Shown: positions 43,522 to 53,483, numbered from the stretch's first letter. The stretch is DNA of 64,000 nucleotides from Bacteroidaceae bacterium (GCA_017547165.1 JAFYQK010000025.1:186001-250000); one strand, 5' to 3'. Notes: generated by a model not told the origin, from the letters alone. Numbers and translations: made by a program.

Positions 43522-43761
43522 GTTTTGTGCTCCATGTTTATTGCATTGTCGCCTCAATAATGCCGTCTTGTTACTTATTTTTTTCATGTAAATTTTAGTC
43601 CATTACCGAATGTTGAAATTGGATATTATCCGATTTCGCCTCTCTATTACTACGAATAAAAGTTAAAATCGGGGCATTATCGTAAAATACCGATATCTGA
43701 CTATTGCAATATTAAAGGGTGTTGTCTTATTTTGCATCAGCGAAACACAAATAATGAATCT

Positions 43762-44142
43762 ATGAGACGCAAGGAAGACACTTTGACAAAGCTTGAGTTC
43801 GAAGTAATGACAATCCTATGGGATCTGGATCGCCCAGCATGCGCTTGGGATGTGCTAAATCTATGGTCCGAACCCAAACTGGCTTATACCACTATAGCCA
43901 CATATCTGAAGGTGTTGTACGAAAAAGGGTATCTGGACTTCTCCAAAAACAAAGGCGAGGGTAAGACGCATATGTATGTGGCATTGGTATCACGTGCCGA
44001 GTACACACGCCGTACCATGCAGGATGTAAAGAAGAATTTCTTCGGTGGCAATCTTAAGTCAATGTTCAGTTATTTCGTTCGTGAGGAGAACCTCTCTCCA
44101 GAAGAAATACAGGAACTGCTGTCTGCTATTTCGGAAGAGTAG
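43762..44142 (+). CDS. BlaI/MecI-family transcriptional repressor
   Basis: ATG 43762 (MRRKEDTLTKLEFEVMTILW) is chosen; the frame extends 10 codons upstream only with a TTG start. The 126-residue protein has the winged-helix N-terminus of BlaI (CAWDVLNLWSEPKLAYTTIA, YLKVLYEKGYLDFSKNKGEG) and a C-terminal dimerisation helix region. It likely represses its own operon and is inactivated when the M56 membrane protease encoded next is triggered. The spacing of 27 bases supports an operon. Confidence 0.9.
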   Translation: MRRKEDTLTKLEFEVMTILWDLDRPACAWDVLNLWSEPKLAYTTIATYLKVLYEKGYLDFSKNKGEGKTHMYVALVSRAEYTRRTMQDVKKNFFGGNLKSMFSYFVREENLSPEEIQELLSAISEE

Positions 44143-44169
44143 TCGTGCAATATATATAAGGTATAGATT

Positions 44170-45870
44170 ATGATTGAAGCATTGTTTGTATATTCTCTGA
44201 AGTCGGCTTTCGTCTTGGTGCTGCTCTACTTTCCTTATATGTTGATATTGAGGAAGGAAAGTTTCTTCCGTCTCAATAGAGCTGTTCTCCTGCTGATTCT
44301 CCTTTTGTCGCTCGTCTTTCCACTGATGAACATACAAACATTATCGTGGGACACTCAAACTGTGGTTCAATTTGCTCATCAGCAGATGGCAGACATGGGC
44401 ATACCTGTTAATAATGCAGCAACACAACTGCCTGAGGTTATCATAGAAGGTGATAATGCGTTTGCAGATGTTTCGTGGTTCAATATAGTTTCCGTACTTT
44501 TTGTGTTAGGTGTACTAATAATGCTCTTATGGCGTATTGCACAGGTTTTGTGCATGGGGCATGTAATACGAAAAGGCAGTCTATGGCATCAGCAGGAGGA
44601 TGGTGTAACCATTTATTGCCATGCTGACGATGTATCTCCTTTTAGCTGGATGAATAATGTAGTCATCAGTGCCAAGGATTATGAGGAGAATGCACGAGAG
44701 ATTCTGCTGCACGAGAAAGGGCATGTGAGGGCACGACATTCTTGGGACTTACTCTTGCTAACCCTGATACAAGTGCTTCAGTGGTGGAATCCGTTTGTCT
44801 ACATTCTAGGATATAGTCTTCGCGATGTGCATGAATACGAGGCCGACGACTCTGTTCTGAGAAGTGGAGTCTCTGCCAAAGCCTACCAGTTATTGCTTAT
44901 AAAAAAAGTTGTTGGCGCCAGCTCCTACACTTTTGCCAACAACTTTGACCATAGTTTAACTTTAAAACGTATCACTATGATGCAGAAATCAAAATCCAAT
45001 GTGTGGATGCGCAGCAAGGTGCTGTACATCGTTCCAATGGCAACTCTGGCACTCAGTGCCTTTGCCACTAGTGAGAGTGTGTCCCTTTCAGGCAATGAGA
45101 TTGCCAAGAACGTGGACAAAGTTATTAAAATTAGTGCATCCAGACAAGCGGATGAGACTAAAAAAGTAGGTTCTTCCGTTGTATTTCCTACTGATGAAAA
45201 TATTGTCTACCTTGTGGATGGTACTGAGGTCAGTTTGGAAGCTGCCAAAGCATTGTCGCCAGAGAAGATAGAGTCTATGACGGTAGTCAAGAATCCAGAA
45301 GCAGCGGCAAGTTTGGGTTATCCTGGCAAGACGGTACTCGAGATTAAGACAAAAAAGGTTGTCGAGCAAGTCAAATTCTTACCAGACGAAGCCGTATTGT
45401 CAAGCTATGATACTCCACAAAAGGTGTCATATGTTCCGAAACCTGCCGTGCAGGCACAATTCAAGGGTGGAGATGCGGCATTGATGCAATGGCTTTGTAA
45501 AAACGTGAAATACCCCTCCGAGGCTCAGAGCCAAGGTGTGATGGGAAGAGTTCAGGTAGAGTTCTTCATTACAGAGACAGGTCAGATAACCAATATCCGC
45601 GCTATAGCATTTGGCAAACACACACCTGAGGGAAGTAATACATTGCCCGAGATGGTTGTTATGGCTTATGCAAAGGAGAAAAAGGCCGAAGGCAAGGAAC
45701 TCTCAGCCCAAGAGCAGCAAGACTACAAGCGTGCCGTTGAGGCTCTGCTTACCGAATCTATAAGGGTGGTAGGTGCCATGCCAGCATGGGAACCTGGTTA
45801 TGTAGACAAGGAAAAGACTAACCCCTGCACTACTAGATATGTACTGCCTATTATGTTTAGGTTAGCCTAA
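44170..45870 (+). CDS. M56-family (BlaR1-like) membrane metalloprotease with TonB C-terminal domain
   Basis: This 566-residue protein has membrane helices near residues 11-28, 36-54 and 104-122. The zinc motif H181-E-K-G-H185 (LLHEKGHVRARHSWDLLLL) and HEYEADDSVL follow. A fourth helix is near 285-300, after which the periplasmic part begins. That part holds a small plug-like segment (MTVVKNPEAAASLGYPGKTV) and a TonB C-terminal-like domain (AVQAQFKGGDAALMQWLCKN, then GRVQVEFFITETGQITNIRA). BlaR1 in Firmicutes carries a penicillin-sensor domain instead; this Bacteroidetes version has none. It probably senses an envelope signal and relieves the BlaI-type repressor. Confidence 0.85.
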   Translation: MIEALFVYSLKSAFVLVLLYFPYMLILRKESFFRLNRAVLLLILLLSLVFPLMNIQTLSWDTQTVVQFAHQQMADMGIPVNNAATQLPEVIIEGDNAFADVSWFNIVSVLFVLGVLIMLLWRIAQVLCMGHVIRKGSLWHQQEDGVTIYCHADDVSPFSWMNNVVISAKDYEENAREILLHEKGHVRARHSWDLLLLTLIQVLQWWNPFVYILGYSLRDVHEYEADDSVLRSGVSAKAYQLLLIKKVVGASSYTFANNFDHSLTLKRITMMQKSKSNVWMRSKVLYIVPMATLALSAFATSESVSLSGNEIAKNVDKVIKISASRQADETKKVGSSVVFPTDENIVYLVDGTEVSLEAAKALSPEKIESMTVVKNPEAAASLGYPGKTVLEIKTKKVVEQVKFLPDEAVLSSYDTPQKVSYVPKPAVQAQFKGGDAALMQWLCKNVKYPSEAQSQGVMGRVQVEFFITETGQITNIRAIAFGKHTPEGSNTLPEMVVMAYAKEKKAEGKELSAQEQQDYKRAVEALLTESIRVVGAMPAWEPGYVDKEKTNPCTTRYVLPIMFRLA

Positions 45871-45948
45871 GGGAGTTTGCCTTCTTGATAAAAAGGTGTT
45901 CTAACGTAGATCTGTTTCATTTCGATTCATATATATATTTTTATTCTA

Positions 45949-46131
45949 TTGTTAGTTCCCATATTCGGTATGGTGCTGGAAGATAAATTAGTTCCTGTGG
46001 ATGAAATGTGTCTTAAAGTACAATGCAACGTAGATTTTCACTATTCTAAACCCCAACCAGAGAAGGTGAAACACGATATAATGTATGTGGAAATAGGCAA
46101 CAAGGTTTGCCACAACTATATTGAATGGTAA
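45949..46131 (+). pseudogene. Possible 5' fragment of a GLPGLI-like or unknown secreted protein gene
   Basis: A 60-codon frame with no good start (ATG at 45969 is the first) ends in a TAA after VKHDIMYVEIGNKVCHNYIEW. The pattern YDF..D...DxMxLEIGxxVSxxY resembles the beginning of GLPGLI-family proteins, but a stop follows immediately and no continuation is found in any frame. It may be a degraded gene or chance. The rest of the 615-base gap (45871-46485) holds a small palindrome AATACT-CCTG-AGTATT near 46267 and a terminator. Confidence 0.25.
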
Positions 46132-46424
46132 TGGAAGAATGTCACAATGCCATAAAATGTTCTCTTACGTTTAACAAAAGTGTTTGGACTAGTAAATAAA
46201 CATTTGAAATACTTGTTAAATAAAATGTACACAATGTTTGGTACAATTATACACAATATTAAGTACAATACTCCTGAGTATTGGGGATAATGCTCCTCAA
46301 TGTTGAATTTATTTTTTATATGGTGTTCTTTTTGCCTATTTAATCCGTTCTTATCACTTTTGTGTAGGTATGGTTATATTTTATTGCAAATTAAAACAAC
46401 GAGAATCCTTTTGAACTCACGTTA

Positions 46425-46474
46425 TTATAACAAACAACCCCGTGGCAATAGTACCACGGGGTTGTTTGTTATAA
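46425..46474 (-). terminator. Strong hairpin downstream of the C1 peptidase gene
   Basis: A 21-bp perfect stem (46425-46445 with 46454-46474, core CAACCCCGTGG) with an 8-base loop lies 12 bases after the minus-strand stop at 46486. No U-run follows, but the stem ends in A/T pairs. Confidence 0.65.
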
Positions 46475-46485
46475 TATATCTGACC

Positions 46486-47883
46486 TTATTTCTCTTCCAT
46501 GAACATGGGGTCCCATGCAGGAAGAAGGATAGGCTTTTGTTCTGTTAGTTTAAGTATCTTTTTAGGGATGTATTTCTTGTTGACAACCACGCGGAACATA
46601 TATTCGTTGAACCATTCGTTGGTCATAATAAGATAACCGTTATGGCCGCTTGTTGCACCCCAGGAGTTTTCTACCTTCCACTTTATTGGGTTGCCCTTCT
46701 CATCAAGGTCTACTGCCATTAAGGTCATGGCGTGGGAAGAACCTGAGTCGCGGGTCTGGATTCGCTGCTTCTTGTTCATGCCGAAGGTGGTGCCAAGGAG
46801 TGAGTTGTAGTCCCAAGCCTGTATGTCGAGTAATCCCTTCTTTGTGTCGAGGAACTTGCCTACGTCGCATGAGAAGTACATCTGTGTGGAGTCTTGCAGT
46901 GAGGCTATTGCTAAAGGAGCAAGGTCCTTGATGTCAAGGTTGAGATAAAGCCAGTTGTGACCTTCGTGCACATGGCGGTCCATATCAATCTCGTAGACCT
47001 TGTTATATGGGCGTGAGGGATCGTTCATGAGCATGATATAATCCTTCTGCAAGTCTCCGGCTTCGGCACACCATTCCTTGTAGAATTGCATAGGAGTGTA
47101 TTTCTTAAGCTCGGAAAGGGGTTTGCCCTTGCTGTCGCGGGGAGCCCAAAGGAACTCCTGAACGGGTTCGCCATAGGCAAATACCAGCATCTGATAGATG
47201 GTCTTCAACTGCTCAACCTTATATTCTTGCAACTGGGATTCGGTTTTACCAGCCTCTGCTTGTTCGCGGAGGTTGATTGCAATCTCACGAAGTTTGCGTT
47301 TCAAGTGTCCGTCTATTTCGTTGGTATTGTTGCTTGCCCAGGTTTCGGGTTGGACATCAGATGGAACAAGACCGTATTTGCTTACCAAATCAGCTACACC
47401 AGTGTAGGTGCCGCCATCCGACAAAGGGTTTTGCATGAACCACTGTACCTTGTGGCTGTCTATATCCTCGTTGCGAGTGTCGATGATGCCCTGGAGGAAG
47501 AGGTTTGACTTCTCCAATTGGTCGTAGAAGAAGAGGTAGATATGGCTGAATTGGAAACCGCTATTTCCCATTTTCTTCATGGCCTTGTTGCGGAGAACGT
47601 TCAAACCAGTGAACATCCAGCAACGTCCACTGCTCTGTTGGTCGGTGATGCCAGTGCTGCGGATGTCAACAGAGAAGTAGGTGTTGTCAGCATTGGTGTT
47701 TACAACGGGTCGTTGTGCCATTTTCTTGAAACTGCCGTTGCTCACCACACTTTGTCGTGCTCGATCGGCGGCATTGCCTTCGTAACTCTGTTTCAATGTG
47801 GACAGAACCTCGGGAGTGATTGTTTGGGCAGAGGCAACTATTGAAAGCGCGCCTGCTGCCAATATTGATAATATTTTCTTCAT
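46486..47883 (-). CDS. Secreted C1-family aminopeptidase (bleomycin hydrolase/PepC-like)
   Basis: ATG 47883 (MKKILSILAAGALSIVASAQ) is chosen because the longer frame from 47946 buries this signal peptide. The 465-residue protein has the papain-fold triad: C88 in SSGRCWMF (with Gln82/83 before it), H384 in SGSSHAMTLM and N406 in VENSWG. It is an exported relative of PepC/bleomycin hydrolase, which trims peptides from the N-terminus. It lies 72 bases downstream of the GH84 gene on the same strand, so both could digest glycoprotein material. Confidence 0.9.
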   Translation of the reverse strand: MKKILSILAAGALSIVASAQTITPEVLSTLKQSYEGNAADRARQSVVSNGSFKKMAQRPVVNTNADNTYFSVDIRSTGITDQQSSGRCWMFTGLNVLRNKAMKKMGNSGFQFSHIYLFFYDQLEKSNLFLQGIIDTRNEDIDSHKVQWFMQNPLSDGGTYTGVADLVSKYGLVPSDVQPETWASNNTNEIDGHLKRKLREIAINLREQAEAGKTESQLQEYKVEQLKTIYQMLVFAYGEPVQEFLWAPRDSKGKPLSELKKYTPMQFYKEWCAEAGDLQKDYIMLMNDPSRPYNKVYEIDMDRHVHEGHNWLYLNLDIKDLAPLAIASLQDSTQMYFSCDVGKFLDTKKGLLDIQAWDYNSLLGTTFGMNKKQRIQTRDSGSSHAMTLMAVDLDEKGNPIKWKVENSWGATSGHNGYLIMTNEWFNEYMFRVVVNKKYIPKKILKLTEQKPILLPAWDPMFMEEK

Positions 47884-47955
47884 TTTTGTGGATGAATAGT
47901 TTTGATTGCCTGGATTTCCAGGTTCTTTAGATTTTGCCAGTTGCAATCGTGCGTC

Positions 47956-50292
47956 TTACTTAACTTTCTCTATTTCGAAAATAAATGCACCGGCACCCTT
48001 GTTGCTTAGGCGGTTGCCTTCGCGTTGCCAGTAACCCTTGCCACCGCTGCCTGCGTTCTGGATGCTCCATTTGCCCTCCTGCTTGACAAGCAGATATGTG
48101 TGCCATGCTGCATCGAAGGGGTTACGTTCCTTGTTAAACCAGAAGGCACCCATTTCGTTGATGTAACGGCCATCCTGTTTGTTGTAGATCTTGTAGCGAC
48201 CGGTCTTGGCATTCTGCTCAATAACCCATTGCTGACGCTGGGGGTTGATTACATCGCGCTCGGCCTGGAATACGGGGAAGTCGCCAACGCGGTCTGCTCC
48301 TGCCTGAGCATTGGTCAGGTATTCGCCATTAACCTTGATGAAGTATTCGCCATCTTCAATAGCCTGAACTGGGAAGTATTCCAGACCATAGGTGTAGTTC
48401 TTTTTGTATTCTTTTATTAGATTGGCAATGCCCTCATTCAACCAAGGTGTTATAACATCACCGCTGACAACAGGTTTAGCTTTTACGATGGAACCTTCGT
48501 AATTACGACTGGTGATGGCTTTTTGCTGCTGCTCCAGTTGAAGTTGGGCACGATAGTGTCCGATGAAGGCAACGCTATCCTTACTTAATGCATCACAAAC
48601 CATGCTTACATATAGTAGGCCACGTTGTCCAAGTAAACGCATGCTCTCTACCCAAGGTTTTATTTCGTTAAGCATTTCGGGGTTGTTGACTTCGTCTGCC
48701 ATTAGATTGTCGGCTGCCAAGATAAGCTGAAAGAAATCACTTCCAATATTTGAGATACTTTCTTCCAAGGGATTTTTCTTGTTTGGATCTTCTGCGTTGG
48801 CATTTGTATCATATAGGGTATAGTCGTCAGTAAAGATTTTTTGTGCGAAGTTTTCTCCCAAGGTGGAAGTAGATTGGATGTGTGAACTGAATATGGGACT
48901 TTCACCCTCGCGGCGCAAGCCATGACCAGTGGGGCCAAGGTCCACATTGTTTTCGCAGAAAACACGGAATGCATTGGCACAAGTAGGCATTAGAGCGCTT
49001 AGTGCACGCTCCCAAGAACTTACAGAGTCATAAGCAGGCATATTCCAAGTGTAGTCGGCAATGCTATAGAGACTTACTTTTGAAGCTTCGGCGTATTCCA
49101 TAGGATTAGAGCAGAAACCGCTTACCATGTTGTTGATGTTAAGATCGTTGCCGTAGGTTTTACCCATGAGCAAACGGCTTTGGCAGTAATCGTTTACGGG
49201 ATAGTTCAACCAAATGTAAGCCTTGCGTTTGATTTGCTCGTTGATCCACTCCATATCTTTCTCGCCAATCATATCAACAACGGAGTTGCCTGTCCACATA
49301 ATGCGTACCTCGGGATACATTTTTGTGCCGAGTGTGTTGAGATAGTCACCACTTGTCCATCCTTTGTTGTATTGTGAGGGACACATAATAAGTGGTTCTA
49401 CATCGTTGTGCTTGCGTACGAAGTTGTCTGTAAGGTAGTTGAGCAGACCTGCTTGCTTGTCGCCACGTGCTCCCTCGCCCCATACATCATCGAAGAATAC
49501 TGCAAATGAGCGTACACCGAGGTTGTACATCAATTCCAGTTTGTTTGCAACATTAACAGAGTCCTCAAGGCACCATTTGATATCACCTGCAGGGTGGATT
49601 GCCCATACAAATTTAACCTTATTTTTGTGTGCGGCATCGATAAGTTCCTTTAACTGTGCAGCTTCTGCCTCGGGGTAAGGTTCGCGCCAACGGGCACGAT
49701 GGTAGGGATCGTCTTTAGGTCCAAATACATAGGTATTCATCTTGTACTGACCATAGAAGTCAAATTGACGCAAACGGTCTTTATGGCTCCAGGGATTACC
49801 ATAGAAACCTTCGATTACGCCACGGTCGGTGACGCTGGGATAGTCGATTACCTCACATTCCATCACTTCGGGTTTGCTCATCACCTGTAATAAAGTTTGC
49901 ACACCATAGAATGTGCCGCTATTGTCACGGCCGGCAATGACGATGTTGTCGGCAGAAACTTTCAGGTAGTATGCTTCCGTTACAGTGGGGACAAGTTTTT
50001 TATATTTCGCTACAGCCTTGTCACCAACTTCACCAATTATGATGGCTTTTGCAGTGGGGAATTTCTTGGCATCAACCTTGTTGCTTGTACCAACGATGTT
50101 GATTTTGCCCTGAAGCATGTTTACCGCATCTTTGTCAGTCTTGTCGGCTCCAACAAGGTAGAAACTATCATTGTTGTTGAACACCTTTTCTCCCCAAGTT
50201 ATTTTCTGAGGGAGTGGAGATACGGTTACAGTCTGGCTGTTTGCACATAAAACAGCTAAGCAGGATAGAAGTGTAGTGAATAACTTTTTCAT
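47956..50292 (-). CDS. Secreted GH84 beta-N-acetylglucosaminidase (O-GlcNAcase-like)
   Basis: This 778-residue protein has a signal peptide (MKKLFTTLLSCLAVLCANSQ), an N-terminal GH20b-like domain (about 22-150) and a TIM barrel. The barrel carries GVIEGFYGNPWSHKDRLRQF, YGQYKMNTYVFGPKDDPYH and the catalytic aspartate pair D268-D269 in FAVFFDDVWGEG. These match the well-studied Bacteroides GH84 closely. The C-terminal region (about 650-778) looks like a ricin-type beta-trefoil (EDGEYFIKVNGEYL, RQQWVIEQNAKTGRYKIYN). It probably cleaves GlcNAc from host or microbial glycans. Confidence 0.92.
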   Translation of the reverse strand: MKKLFTTLLSCLAVLCANSQTVTVSPLPQKITWGEKVFNNNDSFYLVGADKTDKDAVNMLQGKINIVGTSNKVDAKKFPTAKAIIIGEVGDKAVAKYKKLVPTVTEAYYLKVSADNIVIAGRDNSGTFYGVQTLLQVMSKPEVMECEVIDYPSVTDRGVIEGFYGNPWSHKDRLRQFDFYGQYKMNTYVFGPKDDPYHRARWREPYPEAEAAQLKELIDAAHKNKVKFVWAIHPAGDIKWCLEDSVNVANKLELMYNLGVRSFAVFFDDVWGEGARGDKQAGLLNYLTDNFVRKHNDVEPLIMCPSQYNKGWTSGDYLNTLGTKMYPEVRIMWTGNSVVDMIGEKDMEWINEQIKRKAYIWLNYPVNDYCQSRLLMGKTYGNDLNINNMVSGFCSNPMEYAEASKVSLYSIADYTWNMPAYDSVSSWERALSALMPTCANAFRVFCENNVDLGPTGHGLRREGESPIFSSHIQSTSTLGENFAQKIFTDDYTLYDTNANAEDPNKKNPLEESISNIGSDFFQLILAADNLMADEVNNPEMLNEIKPWVESMRLLGQRGLLYVSMVCDALSKDSVAFIGHYRAQLQLEQQQKAITSRNYEGSIVKAKPVVSGDVITPWLNEGIANLIKEYKKNYTYGLEYFPVQAIEDGEYFIKVNGEYLTNAQAGADRVGDFPVFQAERDVINPQRQQWVIEQNAKTGRYKIYNKQDGRYINEMGAFWFNKERNPFDAAWHTYLLVKQEGKWSIQNAGSGGKGYWQREGNRLSNKGAGAFIFEIEKVK

Positions 50293-50349
50293 ATAGTTTA
50301 GATTAGTATATTTTTTCCTTAACCACTGAGAAATGTTTCTCTATGCCTA

Positions 50350-50357
50350 CAAAGATA
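50350..50357 (-). promoter_or_regulatory. Candidate -7 element for the GH84 gene
   Basis: TATCTTTG on the minus strand, 58 bases before the ATG at 50292. No clear TTG upstream. Confidence 0.45.
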
Positions 50358-50460
50358 TAATTTTTTATTAATATTTCCGTCTATTTCTGAGAATAGATGT
50401 GCTACAAGATTAAAACGCGCTATGTCATTACTGTTAGCCTATGGACAATATAAATCAAAA

Positions 50461-50479
50461 GAGGGGCATAGTGCCCCTC
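50461..50479 (-). terminator. Terminator after the CoA-transferase gene
   Basis: GAGGGGCA and TGCCCCTC form an 8-bp stem with a 3-base loop; on the minus strand TTTTGATTT follows. It ends the gene at 50509. Confidence 0.8.
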
Positions 50480-50508
50480 CTTTAAATATATCGATACAGA
50501 ATGTATAT

Positions 50509-52020
50509 TTACTTAATGTATTCTGATAAATTGGTGTTACGCATATCTCCAGTGCGCTGGAAAGTATCATGCATTGCAAATGCTGCAGACAGACGGTGAT
50601 GGGTGTGGCCTCCGTTTTTCTGTGCATAGCGTAAATAATCCTCAAGCATGGGACGATAGTCGGGATGAGCCACCTTGATAAGTTCCTGAGCTTTTTGCAT
50701 ATCACTCTTGCGACGTAAGTCAGCAACACCATATTCGGTGATAACGGCATCGATAAAGTGGTTTGTGTGATCGATATGACTTGCAAATGGAACGATGCTG
50801 CTGATAGCACCCCCCTTTTGGGTAGAACCGCAGGTGAAGATGCTCAAATATGCGTTGTTGGTGAAGTCGGCGCTTCCGCCAATACCATTCATCATCTTTG
50901 TTCCACATATCTTTGTGCTGTTGACATGACCGTAGATATCGCACTCAATAGCTGTATTCAGCGAGCAAACGCCAATGCGTGCTATAACCTCTGGACAATT
51001 GCTAATCTCTGATGGGCGGATAACTAACTTGTCTTTGAAGAAATCAATGTCGCGGTATATGCCCTCAAGACACTCGTTGGTAACAGTTAGTGAACATGTA
51101 CTTGCACTTAATACACGGCCGTCTCGCATGAGCTGTACAGGAGCGTCTTGCAACACTTCGGTATAGATATTGAAATTGGGAACTTCTGAACACTGGCCTA
51201 ATGCGCCAAGTACTGCATTTGCACCGCTTCCCACACCGCTTTGCAGGTTAAGGAAACTCTTTGGAATTAGACCGCTACGCATGTTTGCCAGAAGGAAGTC
51301 TGCAACATTTTGTCCAATTTGGTTAGTGATGGGATCTGCATCCTTGAAGCCTCTGGCTTCGTCGGCAATATTGCATTCAATCACACCAACGATACGATCT
51401 GCATCTACTTCAATATAAGGCTTACCAATACGGTCTGAAGCCTTTGTAATCATGATGGGGGTGCGGAAGGGGTGGTCTTCTATTTCGTAAACGTCGTGAA
51501 TGCCTTTGCTTTGAGGAGAGTGGAAGGCATTCAACTCTACAATGATACCGCGTTTTGCAAGGCGACAAACGGTAGGGCTGATACCACCAGCGGCAGTAAG
51601 ATAGATGTGTGCTTTAGAACCAACTTTCTCAATCGCACAAGCCTCAATAATACCCCAATCGAGTTCGCCCAGGAAACCTTGGCGCATCTGAGTAGCAAGG
51701 CCACTTAGGCATAGGTCGTGGTAGTTGATCTCGTTCATATTTACACGCTTGCGGAAGTCGGCATTGGTGGTATAAGGTGTGCGGAAGTCTATAGCTTCAG
51801 CTATTGATAAAGCACCATCGCAACTTTGACCTGTGCTTGCACCTGAAATAATGCTGATTTTGAATGGGCGACCTGCAGCATGTTCTGCCTCTGCTTTTAC
51901 GGCAATTTCTGCGGGAGTGCATTTGGGGGTGCCGGCAGGAGTGAAACCGCTAAGACCGATAGTTTGCCCATTTTCTATGAGGGCTGCTGCTTCGGCTGCT
52001 GTGATTTTGTAGAATTCCAT
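50509..52020 (-). CDS. Acetyl-CoA hydrolase/transferase family protein (succinyl-CoA:acetate CoA-transferase-like)
   Basis: This 503-residue class I CoA-transferase has the N-terminal segment GLSGFTPAGTPKCTPAEIAV, the oxyanion region LQSGVGSGANAVLGALGQ and a candidate catalytic Glu in RIVGVIECNIADEARGF. A late GIGGSADFTNNAYLSIFTCG segment is also typical. In Bacteroidales it probably moves CoA between succinyl-CoA or propionyl-CoA and acetate in fermentation. Which acyl pair it prefers cannot be read from sequence. Confidence 0.88.
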   Translation of the reverse strand: MEFYKITAAEAAALIENGQTIGLSGFTPAGTPKCTPAEIAVKAEAEHAAGRPFKISIISGASTGQSCDGALSIAEAIDFRTPYTTNADFRKRVNMNEINYHDLCLSGLATQMRQGFLGELDWGIIEACAIEKVGSKAHIYLTAAGGISPTVCRLAKRGIIVELNAFHSPQSKGIHDVYEIEDHPFRTPIMITKASDRIGKPYIEVDADRIVGVIECNIADEARGFKDADPITNQIGQNVADFLLANMRSGLIPKSFLNLQSGVGSGANAVLGALGQCSEVPNFNIYTEVLQDAPVQLMRDGRVLSASTCSLTVTNECLEGIYRDIDFFKDKLVIRPSEISNCPEVIARIGVCSLNTAIECDIYGHVNSTKICGTKMMNGIGGSADFTNNAYLSIFTCGSTQKGGAISSIVPFASHIDHTNHFIDAVITEYGVADLRRKSDMQKAQELIKVAHPDYRPMLEDYLRYAQKNGGHTHHRLSAAFAMHDTFQRTGDMRNTNLSEYIK

Positions 52021-52133
52021 AGTCTTATATATTTTTATTTATTGTCTAACTTCTTTTGTTTCAGTTTTGCTGTTGCAACTTTATTTTTATTATTTGGTAC
52101 TCTTGATTATCTAGTTCGTTTGCTTTTTCGTAT

Positions 52134-52364
52134 CTAGGGTACTGGATCATATCCGTGTCCTCCCCATGGATGGCAACGCAATAACCTGCGAATGGCCAGA
52201 TACATTCCTTTTATGGGACCATATTTTTGAAGTGCTTCCACTGCATACTGACTACATGTAGGAGTGAATCTGCATGCTGGTGGAGTGAGAGGTGAGATGC
52301 ATTTCTGATAGAAACGTATAGGCATAATCAATATGTTGCTTACTATGTTTTGCAGAAATCTCAT
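52134..52364 (-). CDS. yidD: Membrane protein insertion efficiency factor YidD
   Basis: This 76-residue protein has the family core [20 protein letters not shown], then [20 protein letters not shown] and the C-terminal [12 protein letters not shown]. It probably helps YidC-dependent membrane insertion. It overlaps rnpA by 4 bases, the usual yidD-rnpA neighbourhood, though rpmH and dnaA are absent here. Confidence 0.95.
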   Translation of the reverse strand: MRFLQNIVSNILIMPIRFYQKCISPLTPPACRFTPTCSQYAVEALQKYGPIKGMYLAIRRLLRCHPWGGHGYDPVP

Positions 52365-52747
52365 AGACTTGAATTATGCTGTGCAATCTTGTTTAGAATT
52401 GAAGTAATCTTTGCATGCACTACTTTGCTCTCGTGATGTTTATCAGTGAGCCACAGGAATGCGATGTCTATTCCATTGTTTTTGGGTTCAAGTGTCTTAA
52501 GGATGTATTTGTTGAGCCTGTATGCTTCTCGTAATTGTCGTTTTACCCGGTTACGGTCGACTGCATGTTTGAATCTTTTTTTTGAAACAGAAACGAGGAT
52601 GCGGATGCCCGCCTCCTCGGTATATCTGTAGACTGCGCGTATAGGATAAGCTGACAGAGAGTGGCTGTCAGTATTGGTGAAAAGTGCATCAATAGCTTTT
52701 TTGCTACAAAGCCTTTCCTCTTTCCCTAATCCCTGTTTGCTAAACAT
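52361..52747 (-). CDS. rnpA: Ribonuclease P protein component
   Basis: This 128-residue basic protein carries the RNR motif region [20 protein letters not shown], which binds pre-tRNA and the RNase P RNA, and an N-terminal [20 protein letters not shown]. It overlaps hemD by 8 bases and yidD by 4, so translation is coupled. Confidence 0.95.
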   Translation of the reverse strand: MFSKQGLGKEERLCSKKAIDALFTNTDSHSLSAYPIRAVYRYTEEAGIRILVSVSKKRFKHAVDRNRVKRQLREAYRLNKYILKTLEPKNNGIDIAFLWLTDKHHESKVVHAKITSILNKIAQHNSSL

Positions 52748-53483
52748 TGTGTATCTTCAAGTATGCATCGAGTGCAGCAGTGATGCTTGGGTACTCTGGC
52801 GTTGGAGCCTGTAGGTCAAGGCGTAAGCCTGCACCAATGACACTTTTCGCGGTGGCTGGTCCGAATGTGGCAATGACTGTGTCTTTTTGATCGTATTCGG
52901 GGAAGTTTTTCAAAAGGGACTGTATTCCGCTAGGACTGAAGAAAACGAGCATGTCATAGTCAAATGGTTCATCGCTTGTGAAATCGTTGCTTACGGTACG
53001 ATACATAATGCCATTTGTATAACTTATACCTTTGGCATCAAGCATATCAGTAAATTCTGTGCTATGCACATCGCTCTGGGGAATAAAGTATTTTTCTGTC
53101 TTGTGTTTCAGAATCAGGGGTAATAAATCGCCAATTTTGCCTGTTGCACCAAAAAATACCTTTCTCTTGCGGTATTGTACATATTTCTGTATGTAGTGAG
53201 AGATTGTCTCTGTTATGCAGAAATACTTAATATCCTCAGGTATCTCTATTCTCATCTCCTGACAAAGGACAAAGAAATTGTCGATAGCATGACGACTGGT
53301 AAAGATGATTGCTGTATGGTCAAGAATATTTATACGCTGAGCCCTGAACTCACGAGGAGTTACGCATTCTACCTTAATAAAGGGACGGAAGACAACCTCC
53401 ACGTTATGCTTGCGCATGATATCGTAGTATGGAGATTTTTCTGACGATGGTTTGGGCTGCGAAACCAGAATCTTCTTTATCAT
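52740..53483 (-). CDS. hemD: Uroporphyrinogen-III synthase
   Basis: This 247-residue protein has the two-lobed HemD pattern: KKILVSQPKPSSEKSPYYDI at the start, IIFTSRHAIDNFF, then FFSPSGIQSLLKNFPEY and VIATFGPATAKSVIGAGLRL in the second half. It closes hydroxymethylbilane to uroporphyrinogen III in heme/corrin synthesis. Sequence conservation in HemD is low, so the call relies on the pattern and on the Bacteroidetes neighbourhood with DUF4271 and rnpA. Confidence 0.85.
   Translation of the reverse strand: MIKKILVSQPKPSSEKSPYYDIMRKHNVEVVFRPFIKVECVTPREFRAQRINILDHTAIIFTSRHAIDNFFVLCQEMRIEIPEDIKYFCITETISHYIQKYVQYRKRKVFFGATGKIGDLLPLILKHKTEKYFIPQSDVHSTEFTDMLDAKGISYTNGIMYRTVSNDFTSDEPFDYDMLVFFSPSGIQSLLKNFPEYDQKDTVIATFGPATAKSVIGAGLRLDLQAPTPEYPSITAALDAYLKIHNV

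Noticed and set aside
47884-47946. Upstream start for the C1 peptidase
   Set aside because: It would place 21 polar residues before a normal signal peptide.
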